A stretch of DNA of 64,000 nucleotides. It comes from Thermoproteota archaeon (GTDB taxonomy: Archaea > Thermoproteota > Nitrososphaeria > Nitrososphaerales > Nitrosopumilaceae). The notes beneath the pieces are model-generated. The model ran no database searches and had not been told where the DNA came from. It saw nothing but the letters and a program-made list of their open reading frames with translations. The position numbers and the translations under genes were made by a program. Below are positions 1-8,746 of the stretch, piece by piece (the stretch's first letter is position 1; each line of letters begins with the position of its first letter). The stretch spans positions 1 to 64,000 of the forward strand of contig QQVN01000003.1 of NCBI GenBank assembly GCA_003352285.1, in the 5' to 3' direction.

Positions 1-126
1 ACCAGAACCAAAACCAGAACCAAAACCAGAACCAAAACCAGAACCAAAACCAGAACCAAAACCAGAACCAAAACCAGAACCAAAACCAGAACCAAAACCA
101 GAACCAAAACCAGAACCAAAACCAGA
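1..126 (+). repeat. 12-bp tandem repeat encoding PEPK
   Basis: Ten perfect copies of a 12-bp unit (accagaaccaaa) fill positions 1-120 and a partial copy follows. Read in the frame that runs to the stop at 356-358, each unit encodes Pro-Glu-Pro-Lys. The array starts at the window edge, so its full length is unknown. Perfect nucleotide identity between copies points to recent slippage or recombination. Confidence 0.95.
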
Positions 127-358
127 ATTAGAGAGTGATGATCCCTTCGAAGGAATTGATACTAAGGATATCAACAAGTATGCAGACATGTATGATGAAC
201 CTCCCCCTGAGAGTGATGCTCAAGCAAAAGAGCTTTCCTCAAAGATTCGTAAATGGATTGAAGATGGAAGACCAAAACCTGGTGAGGAACCAAAGAAACA
301 AGACGATGCAGATAAATCTAAAAAGAAACGTTCTCTATTTGGTAGATTTAAGAAATGA
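2..358 (+). CDS. PEPK-repeat protein, 3' end only
   Basis: This is an open frame from the window edge to TGA at 356-358. It encodes about ten PEPK repeats, then an acidic linker (PELESDDPFEGID), a helical segment containing KELSSKIRKWIEDG, and a basic C-terminus (KKKRSLFGRFKK). A proline/charge repeat like this is typically an extended spacer between folded domains, but the N-terminal part that would identify the protein lies outside the window. Its stop overlaps the argF start by 4 bp (ATGA), so the two are probably cotranscribed. The repeat number could vary between strains. I do not recognise the family. Confidence 0.8.
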   Translation, partial: PEPKPEPKPEPKPEPKPEPKPEPKPEPKPEPKPEPKPEPKPELESDDPFEGIDTKDINKYADMYDEPPPESDAQAKELSSKIRKWIEDGRPKPGEEPKKQDDADKSKKKRSLFGRFKK

Positions 359-1260
359 AATTAAAAACAAAAGATTTTCTCACACTGGATGAATTATCAA
401 GCAAAGAGCTTTCACAAATTATTGATCTTGCAATAAAATTAAAAAAACAAAAAAACAACAAAGCAAAACCACTACAAAACAAAACACTTGCAATGATATT
501 CCAAAAACCTTCCACTCGTACACGAGTAAGCTTTGAGGTAGGAATGTTTCAGTTGGGTGGAAATACGTTGAATCTGTCACCAAATGACATGCAAATTTCT
601 CGGGGTGAATCTGTACAGGATACTGCAAAAACCCTCTCTGCATATGTTGATGCTATAATGGCTCGAGTCTTTGAGGATGACCTACTGGAAGATCTTGCAA
701 AAAATGCCACAGTTCCAGTGATTAATGGATTATCAAACTCATTTCATCCATGTCAGATATTGGCTGATCTTATGACAATCAAAGAAAAGAAAAAGAAACT
801 TTCTGGATTAAAGATTGCTTGGATTGGAGATGGCAATAACGTATGCAATTCACTCCTTTATGGATGTGCGCTAAGTGGAATTAACATCTCTGTTGCAACA
901 CCAAAAGAGTTCCAACCTGATTCTGCAGTGGTAAAAAAATCAAAAAGTAAAACTCAAGTTGAATTAACAACTAATCCTGATGATGCTGTGATTAATGCAG
1001 ATGTAGTAATGACTGATACCTTTACTTCAATTCATAATTTAGATAAAAAACGCGTTAAAAAATTCCTACCAAAATATCAGGTCAATTCTTCCTTGATGAA
1101 AAAAGCAAAGAAGGATGCAATCTTTATGCATTGCCTGCCAGCAAAGCGAGGCGTAGAAGTTACCGAATCAGTAATTGATGGTCCTCAATCAGTTGTTTGG
1201 CAAGAAGCAGAAAATCGTCTGCATTCTCAAAAAGCACTTTTAATTTCTTTGATAAAATAA
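355..1260 (+). CDS. argF: Ornithine carbamoyltransferase
   Basis: This enzyme transfers the carbamoyl group from carbamoyl phosphate to ornithine, making citrulline in cytosolic arginine synthesis. At 301 residues it has the usual family length. Visible motifs are STRTR at residues 53-57 (carbamoyl-phosphate binding), HPCQ at 131-134, and HCLP at 259-262 (ornithine side). The ATG overlaps the stop of the upstream PEPK-repeat gene by 4 bp. Its TAA ends at 1260 and the opposing gene's stop begins at 1261, so the convergent pair has no spacer. HPCQ together with HCLP favours ornithine over aspartate carbamoyltransferase. Confidence 0.96.
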   Translation: MKLKTKDFLTLDELSSKELSQIIDLAIKLKKQKNNKAKPLQNKTLAMIFQKPSTRTRVSFEVGMFQLGGNTLNLSPNDMQISRGESVQDTAKTLSAYVDAIMARVFEDDLLEDLAKNATVPVINGLSNSFHPCQILADLMTIKEKKKKLSGLKIAWIGDGNNVCNSLLYGCALSGINISVATPKEFQPDSAVVKKSKSKTQVELTTNPDDAVINADVVMTDTFTSIHNLDKKRVKKFLPKYQVNSSLMKKAKKDAIFMHCLPAKRGVEVTESVIDGPQSVVWQEAENRLHSQKALLISLIK

Positions 1261-1548
1261 TTAGTTTGTATGTTCTAAAATTTTAATAAAATCAGAATAA
1301 TCTTTTTGTTCTCTGAGATCACCCAGGTAATCATTTATTTTTTCAAGAATTTGTTTGTGTGCATTTCCGTAAATGTCCTGAATTATTCTTTTGAAATATT
1401 CTGGATTCTCTAAACAATCCGTAAAATAAATCCCATATTCTGACTCCAATCTGTTTTCAACTTCTTTATACTCTGCTTTTCCAAATTCATTTAACGTTCT
1501 TTCAATAATGACTGCTACGAGGGCTCTTTTTACGGTGTGGTTTTCCAT
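1261..1548 (-). CDS. Conserved 95-residue helical protein
   Basis: The product is 95 residues, highly charged and predicted mostly helical, without a signal peptide or membrane segment. It aligns without gaps over about 65 residues to the 95-residue product at 33743-34030: both have a (V/I)(I/L)E(R/K) helix, a central LENP/LDNP motif and a hydrophobic C-terminal helix (FIKIL / FITIL). The two are therefore paralogues. I know of no assigned function; small output-domain families of ammonia-oxidising archaea look similar, but that is only an impression. The ATG start is clear and the gene converges on argF with zero spacing. Confidence 0.75.
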   Translation of the reverse strand: MENHTVKRALVAVIIERTLNEFGKAEYKEVENRLESEYGIYFTDCLENPEYFKRIIQDIYGNAHKQILEKINDYLGDLREQKDYSDFIKILEHTN

Positions 1549-1620
1549 ATATCAAATTATTATGTAACTGCTTTAAACATATCTCACATTTTAATAATGT
1601 AGAATCGTATTACAAGCCGA

Positions 1621-2409
1621 TTGCAAAAAACTAATCTTGAAACTTTTCAATCTCAGTGGTTACTAGCTGCATTACTTGCACTACTTGTATCGATAAACAC
1701 GATTGCAAATTTTCTTGACATGTACACTGCCATACTTGTTGGAAACATTGTTTATGTTCCAGTAGTATTACTTCTAGTCACAGTTAGTGCATTTACTCTG
1801 ATAAAATTAGGCCATGATGGAATGCATGGAATAGCATGGATCTCTTTACTTATTGCATCATTATTATGGCTAGTTGCTGAAGTAGTGTGGATTTTTTACG
1901 AGCTTGTATTACAGGTTGATCCTTTTCCATCTCTAGCTGATGTGTTCTATTCACTTGGATACCCATTTCTTTTTGTGTTTATGTTGGCATACATCTCGCC
2001 AGTCCGAAAAGGAATCACAAAACGTTCTTTGTCAATTGCAATCTCTATTTCAGCAGTAATCCTGTTCTTTGGGTTATACCAAACAATTGACTCTTCAATT
2101 TACCTAAACTCTCTTGATACATTTTATGCAATTCTGTATCCAATCTTGGATTCGATTCTGATAGTTCCTGCGATCTTGGGCATCTCTCTGTTCTTCTCTG
2201 GTAGGGTCAATTTCATGTGGACAATGGTATGCTTTGGGATTTTGTCTCTGTTTATTGCTGATACAATCTTCATGTATTCGCAGATGGATGACACATACTA
2301 TACGGGACACCCAATTGAGATTTTATTTTATTTTAGCTACGTTTTGATTGCGTTTGGAGTGTATGATCAAGTGCGAATTTTTGGTCAAAAAAATAAAATC
2401 CAAAGATAG
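1621..2409 (+). CDS. Multi-pass membrane protein, sensor-like
   Basis: The protein has 262 residues from a TTG start and about seven or eight hydrophobic helices with short loops. The segment around residues 100-116 (PFPSLADVFYSLGYP) resembles a signature of membrane-embedded N-terminal sensor regions that precede GGDEF or kinase domains in bacteria. Here the membrane part stands alone and ends in a short basic tail (KNKIQR). A TATA-like stretch (ctttaaa) lies at about 1571-1577. No enzymatic motif is visible. It could be a receptor whose partner is encoded elsewhere, or an unrelated membrane protein. Confidence 0.7.
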   Translation: MQKTNLETFQSQWLLAALLALLVSINTIANFLDMYTAILVGNIVYVPVVLLLVTVSAFTLIKLGHDGMHGIAWISLLIASLLWLVAEVVWIFYELVLQVDPFPSLADVFYSLGYPFLFVFMLAYISPVRKGITKRSLSIAISISAVILFFGLYQTIDSSIYLNSLDTFYAILYPILDSILIVPAILGISLFFSGRVNFMWTMVCFGILSLFIADTIFMYSQMDDTYYTGHPIEILFYFSYVLIAFGVYDQVRIFGQKNKIQR

Positions 2410-2482
2410 AGTTACAATCTTGCCTTGATCCGTGAAAAAACATCGCACACGATAAAAACCTACGAAGCCGTATCACTTTACG

Positions 2483-2490
2483 TTTATAAG
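2483..2490 (+). promoter_or_regulatory. TATA box of the uL18 operon
   Basis: The sequence tttataag lies 27 bp before the ATG at 2517, so transcription would start almost at the start codon. This is the leaderless arrangement usual for first genes of archaeal operons. No ribosome binding site is seen before 2517. Confidence 0.65.
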
Positions 2491-2516
2491 AGCAGATTCA
2501 AGTTTTTGCCTTATAG

Positions 2517-2999
2517 ATGGCCTATTCGCAAATATTGAGAAGACTACGGGAAGAGAAGACTAACTACCGAAAGCGTAAAACCATGTTGATGGGAAAGCGT
2601 CCTTTCATCACTGTTCAGATTACTAATGAGAATACCCAAGTCCAAATTCACACGCCAGAGATGACTGGTGATAAGGTCATTGCATCAGCACATTCACATT
2701 ATCTATTAAAAAAAGGCTGGAAAGGCTCACGCAAAAACATTCCAGCAGCATATCTAACTGGATATCTTGCAGGAAAAAAAGCAGTAGGAAAAGGTTCCAA
2801 GTCTGCAATACTTTACACCGGTACTAGACGTTATACTCAAAGAATGGCAGCAGTACTCAAAGGAGTAGTTGATGCTGGTTTGGAAATCCCAGCTGATCCT
2901 GAATCATTTCCACCAGAGGAGAGAATCACAGGACAACACCTTACTGTAAAAAATGACGTTAATCAATTCAAATCACAAATAGATTCTGAGGTAAAATAA
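2517..2999 (+). CDS. rpl18: Ribosomal protein uL18
   Basis: This 160-residue large-subunit protein binds 5S rRNA in the central protuberance. The N-terminus (RRLREEKTNYRKRKTML), AGKKAVGKG and the C-terminal RITGQHL follow archaeal/eukaryotic uL18 and make it longer than the bacterial form. It has its own TATA box 27 bp upstream, and uS5 starts 1 bp after its stop. Confidence 0.96.
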   Translation: MAYSQILRRLREEKTNYRKRKTMLMGKRPFITVQITNENTQVQIHTPEMTGDKVIASAHSHYLLKKGWKGSRKNIPAAYLTGYLAGKKAVGKGSKSAILYTGTRRYTQRMAAVLKGVVDAGLEIPADPESFPPEERITGQHLTVKNDVNQFKSQIDSEVK

Positions 3000-3000
3000 G

Positions 3001-3657
3001 ATGAGTCAAATTCAAGAGAAAAAAGATTCAGACCGCGGTGAACGTAGAAGACGTCCACGAGAAGAAGAAGAGGTTTGGGTACCAAAGACCATACTTGGAC
3101 AAAAAGTTGCATCAGGACAAATCACTTCACTAGAAGAAATAATTGAAAGCGGTGATAGAATTCAAGAAGCTGGTATTATCAAAAAATTACTTCCAGATTT
3201 GAAAACCGAAGTCGTAGATGTTGGAATTATTCAAAAGATGACATCAAACGGCCAATCAACAAGATTCAAAGCAATTGTTGCAGCAGGAAACGGAAACGGT
3301 TGGCTAGGTGTTGGTCAAGGAAAATCAAAACAGATGAGAATTGCAATTGAAAAAGCAAACAACCAAGCATATCTTAATGTCAGTCCAATCAAATTGGGAT
3401 GTGGTAGTTGGGAATGCAGATGTGATCAAAAACATTCTGTTCCATTCAAAGTAAGAGGAAAAGGTGGAAGTGTTACAATTGAAATTTTACCTGCACCACG
3501 TGGACTAGGTCTTGTTGCAGGTGGTAAAATTAAACGACTATTAGAATTGGCAGGACTCAAAGATGCATGGACCACAGCATATGGTTCCACTACAACAATG
3601 AACTCCACTTCTAAAGCACTACTTGAATGTCTAAGACAAACATTCAGTCACGGATGA
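3001..3657 (+). CDS. rps5: Ribosomal protein uS5
   Basis: This small-subunit protein is involved in decoding fidelity. At 218 residues it has a charged N-terminal extension (GERRRRPREEEEVWVP), the S5 double-stranded-RNA-binding domain with GWLGVGQGKSKQ, and a C-terminal domain (PAPRGLGLVAGGKIKRLLELAG). It ends in two tandem TGA codons at 3655-3660. Gene order uL18-uS5-uL30-uL15-secY matches the archaeal spc-type operon. Confidence 0.97.
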   Translation: MSQIQEKKDSDRGERRRRPREEEEVWVPKTILGQKVASGQITSLEEIIESGDRIQEAGIIKKLLPDLKTEVVDVGIIQKMTSNGQSTRFKAIVAAGNGNGWLGVGQGKSKQMRIAIEKANNQAYLNVSPIKLGCGSWECRCDQKHSVPFKVRGKGGSVTIEILPAPRGLGLVAGGKIKRLLELAGLKDAWTTAYGSTTTMNSTSKALLECLRQTFSHG

Positions 3658-3663
3658 TGAGAA

Positions 3664-4131
3664 ATGGCAAAAGCATATCTTGTTGTTAGAATCAAAGGTC
3701 AAGTCGATGTTCCATATTGGGCAGAGCACACACTCAAACTACTCAAATTAGAAAAGAGATACCGCGCTACTATCATTCCAGCTAAAGAAAATACCTTGGG
3801 TATGTTAAACAAAGTAAAGCATTATGTTTCTTGGCAAGAAGTTGATACAGGCTTAGCTAAGGAGTTGCTAGACAAAAAAGCTAGAAAGTCCGGCTACAAA
3901 AAGATAACATCTGAGGACTTGGGAGAGATTGGCTTCAAATCAATTGATGAGCTTGCAACATCTTTGGCTGAAGGCAAGACATCATTAACTAAACTAAAAC
4001 CCCTAAAACCTTGGTTTGCCTTGGCACCACCAAGACATGGATTTAAGAAAAGTACAAAGCGCATGTCTGGCCAAAAAGGAGTTTTGGGACAAAACAACGA
4101 ACTTGCTACAATTGTGAGGAATATGATGTAA
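3664..4131 (+). CDS. rpl30: Ribosomal protein uL30
   Basis: The 155-residue product is the long archaeal/eukaryotic form (the bacterial form has about 60 residues). It begins KAYLVVRIKGQVDVP and carries the conserved TLKLLKLEKRYRATII and LGMLNKVKHYVSWQEVD segments that contact 23S rRNA. It starts 6 bp after uS5 and ends 1 bp before uL15. Confidence 0.96.
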   Translation: MAKAYLVVRIKGQVDVPYWAEHTLKLLKLEKRYRATIIPAKENTLGMLNKVKHYVSWQEVDTGLAKELLDKKARKSGYKKITSEDLGEIGFKSIDELATSLAEGKTSLTKLKPLKPWFALAPPRHGFKKSTKRMSGQKGVLGQNNELATIVRNMM

Positions 4132-4132
4132 C

Positions 4133-4558
4133 ATGGCTACTCGCTTACGAAAGACTAGAAAATTTAGAGGCTCTAGAAACCACGGTTGGGGTCAAGTCGG
4201 ACAACACCGTGCAAGTGGACACAAAGGAGGACTAGGTGTCTCAGGACAACTCAAACATCATTACAGCGGAATGCTCAAGACAGACCCAGATCACTTTGGT
4301 CATGATTCTACTGTTCCACCTCACCCAACTATAACAAGAAAATGGGCTAGCGTCCGTGATCTCGATGATCTATTTACAAGATATGGAAAACAAGAAGGGG
4401 AGAAAAAAGTAATAGATCTACAAGGAAATGGATTTGACAAGCTACTAGGCGGAGGTAAGATTACATCTGCTTACACTGTCAAGATAAATCGTTTTACTGC
4501 ATCTGCTGAAGAGAAAGTCAAACAAGCAGGAGGCGAGGTGTTAGCAGATAATGGCTGA
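4133..4558 (+). CDS. rpl15: Ribosomal protein uL15
   Basis: At 141 residues, this protein has the glycine- and basic-rich N-terminal tail that threads into the large subunit (RKTRKFRGSRNHGWGQVGQH, then GHKGGLG) and a compact C-terminal domain. Its last 8 bp overlap the secY start, suggesting coupled translation of uL15 and the translocon. Confidence 0.97.
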   Translation: MATRLRKTRKFRGSRNHGWGQVGQHRASGHKGGLGVSGQLKHHYSGMLKTDPDHFGHDSTVPPHPTITRKWASVRDLDDLFTRYGKQEGEKKVIDLQGNGFDKLLGGGKITSAYTVKINRFTASAEEKVKQAGGEVLADNG

Positions 4559-5981
4559 GGGTTCAGCTACTGCGTTTATACGAAAAATGGTAATGGTTGC
4601 AGAACCGTATCTGCCCCAAGTACCAAAACCAAAAAAGAAACTACCTTTACCAACAAGACTCCTTTGGTGTGGTCTTGCACTTTTAATTTACATGATAATG
4701 GGACAAACCCCATTGTTTGGAGCAACGACTCCAGAATTTGATTTTCTTGCATTTGCAAGAGTTATTTTTGCATCCCAACAGGGAACATTAGTTGAGCTTG
4801 GAATAGGGCCGATAGTCACAGCCGGACTATTGATGCAGCTCTTGAGGGGTTCTGAAATTCTCAAATTTGATTTCAAAAAGCCTGAAGAACGTGGTGTATT
4901 TCAGACTGCAACAAAGATTGTAACATACATTGTAATCGTCGTAGAGTCTGCGGTATATGGAATGGCCGTATATGGCCCAGGAATTTCTGATCCTAGTGTA
5001 CTGTATATTATAGTAGGACAACTGATGGCTGCGTCAGTAATCATCATGTTTCTTGATGAGCTGATTCAAAAGGGATGGGGTCTTGGTAGTGGAATTAGTC
5101 TATTCATTATGGCAGGTGTTGCTCAACAAATTCTATGGAGCCTCTTTAGCCCATTGCCTGCTGGTGATGGAGGAACGGTAGGAATTCTTCCATACATTGG
5201 ACAATCAATAATGTTTGGTGACTTGTCAAACGTATTTTTCCGGTCAAATCAGCTTCCTAGCATATTTGGAATACTCTTGACGGCAGCGGTGCTGTTAATC
5301 CTTGTATACACACAGGGCATGAAGGTAGAGATTCCAATCGTGTCTACAAAGTACAGGGGATTCTCAGCAGTGTACCCAATCAAACTAATGTACGTATCAA
5401 ACATTCCTGTAATTTTAGCATCTGCACTTACAGCAAACGCGGTCTTTATTGGTCAGATGTTTTGGGCCAACTTTAATCCGCGGAATAATAATTTCTTTAT
5501 GAATATTTTAGCGCAATTTGATCCTACCAGTCCGTCTACTCCAATCGGAGGAATACTATACTATGTTACACCACCAAGAGGACTAGATGTTGCAGCACTT
5601 GATCCTATGAGAGCCGTAGGCTATGTCTTGTTTATGATTGGAATTGTTGTAGTATTTGGAAGATTATGGGTAGAGCTTGGTGGTCTGTCTCCAAAGAGTG
5701 CTGCTCAAAACTTGCTAGATGCAGATGTACAGGTACCTGGATTTAGAAGATCAAATAAACCCGTTGAGGCACTACTTAATCGATACATTCCTTCTGTAAC
5801 AATTATTGGTTCAATGATACTTGGAGCATTGGCTGGAATCTCTGATGTTCTTGGCGTATTTGGTTCTGGAATTGGAATCTTACTGATGGTAGATATTCTG
5901 ATCAACTACTATAATCAACTTGTAAAGGAACAGGTCGAAGTTGTAATGCCACGGCTTGGTGCGTTGCTTGGTAGAAAGTAA
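4551..5981 (+). CDS. secY: Preprotein translocase subunit SecY
   Basis: SecY forms the protein-conducting channel in the cytoplasmic membrane with SecE and SecG/Sec61-beta. The 476-residue sequence shows about ten transmembrane segments and the plug/TM2 region. The loop between TM8 and TM9 contains LGGLSPKSAAQNLLDADVQVPGFRRS, as in archaeal and Sec61-alpha homologues. The start is set by the ATG overlapping uL15. The next gene, adkA, begins inside the last 14 bp. It must export the many secreted proteins encoded in this window. Confidence 0.97.
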   Translation: MAEGSATAFIRKMVMVAEPYLPQVPKPKKKLPLPTRLLWCGLALLIYMIMGQTPLFGATTPEFDFLAFARVIFASQQGTLVELGIGPIVTAGLLMQLLRGSEILKFDFKKPEERGVFQTATKIVTYIVIVVESAVYGMAVYGPGISDPSVLYIIVGQLMAASVIIMFLDELIQKGWGLGSGISLFIMAGVAQQILWSLFSPLPAGDGGTVGILPYIGQSIMFGDLSNVFFRSNQLPSIFGILLTAAVLLILVYTQGMKVEIPIVSTKYRGFSAVYPIKLMYVSNIPVILASALTANAVFIGQMFWANFNPRNNNFFMNILAQFDPTSPSTPIGGILYYVTPPRGLDVAALDPMRAVGYVLFMIGIVVVFGRLWVELGGLSPKSAAQNLLDADVQVPGFRRSNKPVEALLNRYIPSVTIIGSMILGALAGISDVLGVFGSGIGILLMVDILINYYNQLVKEQVEVVMPRLGALLGRK

Positions 5982-6546
5982 AAAAGTCGTAATGGTTGGC
6001 ATTCCTGGTGTCGGCAAGACTACTTTGGTATCAAAGATAGTAGAAATTCTTAATGGAAAAAACAAGAGCGTCAAAGTTGTTAGCTTTGGAACTGTTATGC
6101 TAGAAGAAGCCAAGAAGAATGGATGCAAAGACAGAGATGATTTGAGAAAACTAACTACTGAAGAACAACAAAAACTCCAAAGAATTGCTGGCGAAAAGAT
6201 TGCAGCAATGCATGAAGATTTGGTCATTATTGATACTCATGCGTTTATTGTCACTCCAGCTGGATTTTATCCCGGACTGCCTGATTATGTGATGAAGATT
6301 ATCAAGCCATCAAATTTTATCACAGTATCAGCAAGACCTGAGGAAATTTACAACAGAAGAATGAAGGATGATACCAGAAATCGGGATATAATTTCAATTG
6401 ATGCAATTAAAAAGGAACTTTCTGTGCAGGAATCCATGGTATCTGCATGTAGTGTTTTATCTGGCTCACCGATGATGACCGTGTTAAACCGTGAGGGAAA
6501 GATTGAAGAAGCTGCTGAAACCGTAATTAATGCAATAGGTCTGTAA
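5968..6546 (+). CDS. adkA: Archaeal adenylate kinase
   Basis: The enzyme interconverts ATP + AMP and 2 ADP. From the TTG at 5968 the product is 192 residues, the usual length of the archaeal AdkA family, and starts MVESKKVV just before the P-loop GIPGVGKTT (residues 11-19). An upstream in-frame TTG at 5956 would add four residues but reaches further into secY, so 5968 is preferred; the overlap is then 14 bp. It lacks the LID arrangement of bacterial adk and belongs to the distinct archaeal group found next to secY. Confidence 0.93.
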   Translation: MVESKKVVMVGIPGVGKTTLVSKIVEILNGKNKSVKVVSFGTVMLEEAKKNGCKDRDDLRKLTTEEQQKLQRIAGEKIAAMHEDLVIIDTHAFIVTPAGFYPGLPDYVMKIIKPSNFITVSARPEEIYNRRMKDDTRNRDIISIDAIKKELSVQESMVSACSVLSGSPMMTVLNREGKIEEAAETVINAIGL

Positions 6547-6548
6547 AA

Positions 6549-7169
6549 ATGGAATTTAACATACTGCTATTTCTTGAATCAATCTTTCTACAAGGTGATC
6601 TCTTTGGAATTCATCAGGGCCCATTAGGCAGCGCAGATCCAATTGTAAAAGGAATAATCCCATCAATGTTTGGAATTTTGGGATTTGCATTATTGCTTAA
6701 TCTCTTTAATGCTGGAGTACGCAAAAAATTGGTAGACCAAGTAAAACTAAAACGAATCATGAAAGAGACACGTGCTTGGCAAAAAGAACGAATGGCTGCA
6801 TTTAGGGCAAAAGATACTGCAAAACAAGCAGAGCTTAACAAAAAATCTGCATACATGAACAAGATGAACATGGAGATGATGCAGATGAACATGCGACCAA
6901 TGATGATTACATTTGTCCCATTAATTTTGATATTTTACTTTGTATTGCCTCCATTATTCTCCTACACTGTTGCACTATCGCCAATTCCACTCAATGTGAT
7001 TCCAGGTGACTTTTTCCAACTAACATGCACTGCAGCTCAAGCAGTTGACTCTGAACATGTATGTCCTAAAGAAAACGCGATTTACTTTTGGGCTTGGTAC
7101 TTTTTGTCATCTATTGCGTTTAGTGGCATAATCATGAAAGTTACTAAAACATCGATGGGTCTCGATTGA
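6549..7169 (+). CDS. EMC3/YidC-like membrane insertase (DUF106)
   Basis: This 206-residue membrane protein has an N-terminal helix near residues 35-55, a positively charged coiled region rich in Lys, Arg and Met (MNKMNMEMMQMNMRP), and at least two further helices. This is the layout of archaeal DUF106 proteins, which belong to the Oxa1/YidC/EMC3/Get1 superfamily of insertases. The short Met-rich cytosolic coiled coil would contact ribosomes or substrate helices. Its place between secY-adkA and cmk fits a role in membrane protein insertion. It overlaps cmk by 4 bp (TTGA). Confidence 0.9.
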   Translation: MEFNILLFLESIFLQGDLFGIHQGPLGSADPIVKGIIPSMFGILGFALLLNLFNAGVRKKLVDQVKLKRIMKETRAWQKERMAAFRAKDTAKQAELNKKSAYMNKMNMEMMQMNMRPMMITFVPLILIFYFVLPPLFSYTVALSPIPLNVIPGDFFQLTCTAAQAVDSEHVCPKENAIYFWAWYFLSSIAFSGIIMKVTKTSMGLD

Positions 7170-7726
7170 CCAAATCTGTTATCATCTCTGGTCCTCCAGC
7201 AGTTGGTAAAACTACAGTTGCTTTAGCCCTTTCACAAGAGTTTGATCTGAAATATCTTAGCGGTGGTGATGTTCTAAAGGAGATTGCAAAGGAGCAAGGA
7301 TTTGTTGCAGATGGTGATGATTGGTGGGACAGGCCAGAAGGAATGAAGTTCCTATCACAAAGGGAACAAAACTATGATTTTGATAAAAAAGTAGATGAGC
7401 GCTTAAAGAAACTATTCTATGAAGGCGGTAAGGTGATAACAAGCTATACTCTGCCTTGGCTTGTTGATGATGGAATCAAAATCTGGCTTGCAGGTTCTCA
7501 TGAGAACAGTGCAAAAAGAATGCAAAACAGAGACAACATGGAAAGAAAGGAGGCTTTTGAAGTGACTCGGAAAAGATACGATAAAAACAAAATTCTCTAC
7601 AAAAAACTATATGATTTTGACTTTGGTTCTGATACCTCGGTATTTGATACTGTGATTAACACTGATAATCTAAATGCGCAACAAGTAATAGAGATTGCAA
7701 AATCAACTGTACGTGAGTTACTATGA
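7166..7726 (+). CDS. cmk: Cytidylate kinase, archaeal type
   Basis: The enzyme phosphorylates CMP/dCMP with ATP in pyrimidine nucleotide recycling. The P-loop GPPAVGKTT is at residues 9-17. The following LSGGDVLKEIAKEQG matches the archaeal Cmk NMP-binding signature, and an Arg-rich lid segment (RMQNRDNMERKEA) is present. At 186 residues it is the usual size. The TTG start overlaps the DUF106 stop, and the ATG of cbf5 overlaps its own stop by 4 bp, so this is a tight translational unit. Confidence 0.92.
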   Translation: MTKSVIISGPPAVGKTTVALALSQEFDLKYLSGGDVLKEIAKEQGFVADGDDWWDRPEGMKFLSQREQNYDFDKKVDERLKKLFYEGGKVITSYTLPWLVDDGIKIWLAGSHENSAKRMQNRDNMERKEAFEVTRKRYDKNKILYKKLYDFDFGSDTSVFDTVINTDNLNAQQVIEIAKSTVRELL

Positions 7727-8736
7727 CACTAAAACAACTAGAAAATTTACTAGAGATTGATCAAGACCTAACTGATAATGAATACGGTACATACTATGAC
7801 AAGCGTTCAATAGAGCAGTTACTCAATTATGGACTGATACTCTTAGACAAACCACCAGGTCCCACTAGTCACGAAACAGTCGCATGGACTAAAAGAATTC
7901 TAAAGATTCCAAAGATTGGGCATAGTGGAACACTAGACCCTATGGTGTCCGGAGTATTGCCACTTGGATTAGGTGAGGCAACAAAAGCACTGGGTGTTTT
8001 GTTGTTTGGACCAAAGGAGTATCATGCATTGGGACGACTCCACTCGTTACCATCAAAGGACAAGCTAAATGATATTCTATCAATGTTTAGGGGAGAAATT
8101 TTTCAAAAACCTCCACAACGTTCATCTGTATTGAGAAGAACAAGAACAAGGCACATCTATGAGCTAGACTTGCTTGAGCAAAAAGAGAGATTAATTCTAG
8201 TACGTGTACTGTGCGAGGCTGGAACTTATATTCGAAAATTATTTTACGACATTGGAGAAATTTTAGGTCCAGGCGCATCAATGATTGAGCTTCGAAGAAC
8301 TAGAGTTGATCAGTTTACAGAAGAATCAGGATTGATTACACTACATGAGCTTGCTAACGCATTTGCATTATGGGAAGAAAAAAAGGATGATTCAAAGCTA
8401 ATCAAGATGATCAGGCCAATTGAGGATGCACTAAGTGAAATTAAATCAGTAGTTATTCGTGATTCCGCAGTTGATGCACTGTGTCATGGAGCACAACTTG
8501 CAATTCCTGGAATCTTGCAGGTATCCCCTGATCTAAAAAAGGGTGACTTTGTTGGGGTGTATACACTCAAAGGAGAAGCAGTTGCCTTGGCTGAATCATT
8601 ATACAGTGCACACGAAATCAAAGATGGAACAAAGGGATATGCGTTTCAGACAAAACGAATCATTATGGCTCCAGGTACGTATCCAAAGAGATGGCACTCA
8701 AAGCCTAACCAACAAATAAAAACTGAATCAGAATAG
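7723..8736 (+). CDS. cbf5: tRNA/rRNA pseudouridine synthase Cbf5
   Basis: Cbf5 (dyskerin) is the catalytic protein of H/ACA guide ribonucleoproteins and also makes Psi55 in tRNA. The TruB catalytic motif GHSGTLDP carries the nucleophilic Asp at residue 72. The PUA domain that grips the guide RNA ACA box occupies roughly residues 255-335 (GAQLAIPGILQV to IIMAPGTYPKRW). At 337 residues it has the archaeal length. The companions Nop10, Gar1 and L7Ae are not in the window. The gene ends the uL18 operon. Confidence 0.96.
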   Translation: MTLKQLENLLEIDQDLTDNEYGTYYDKRSIEQLLNYGLILLDKPPGPTSHETVAWTKRILKIPKIGHSGTLDPMVSGVLPLGLGEATKALGVLLFGPKEYHALGRLHSLPSKDKLNDILSMFRGEIFQKPPQRSSVLRRTRTRHIYELDLLEQKERLILVRVLCEAGTYIRKLFYDIGEILGPGASMIELRRTRVDQFTEESGLITLHELANAFALWEEKKDDSKLIKMIRPIEDALSEIKSVVIRDSAVDALCHGAQLAIPGILQVSPDLKKGDFVGVYTLKGEAVALAESLYSAHEIKDGTKGYAFQTKRIIMAPGTYPKRWHSKPNQQIKTESE

Positions 8737-8746
8737 AATTTTTTAC

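Noticed and set aside
1-126. Possible CRISPR array
   Set aside because: The 12-bp unit is contiguous with no spacers and stays in a coding frame (PEPK).
5880-6227. 115-residue minus-strand frame
   Set aside because: Antisense to secY and adkA with no support; the sense genes have full family motifs.
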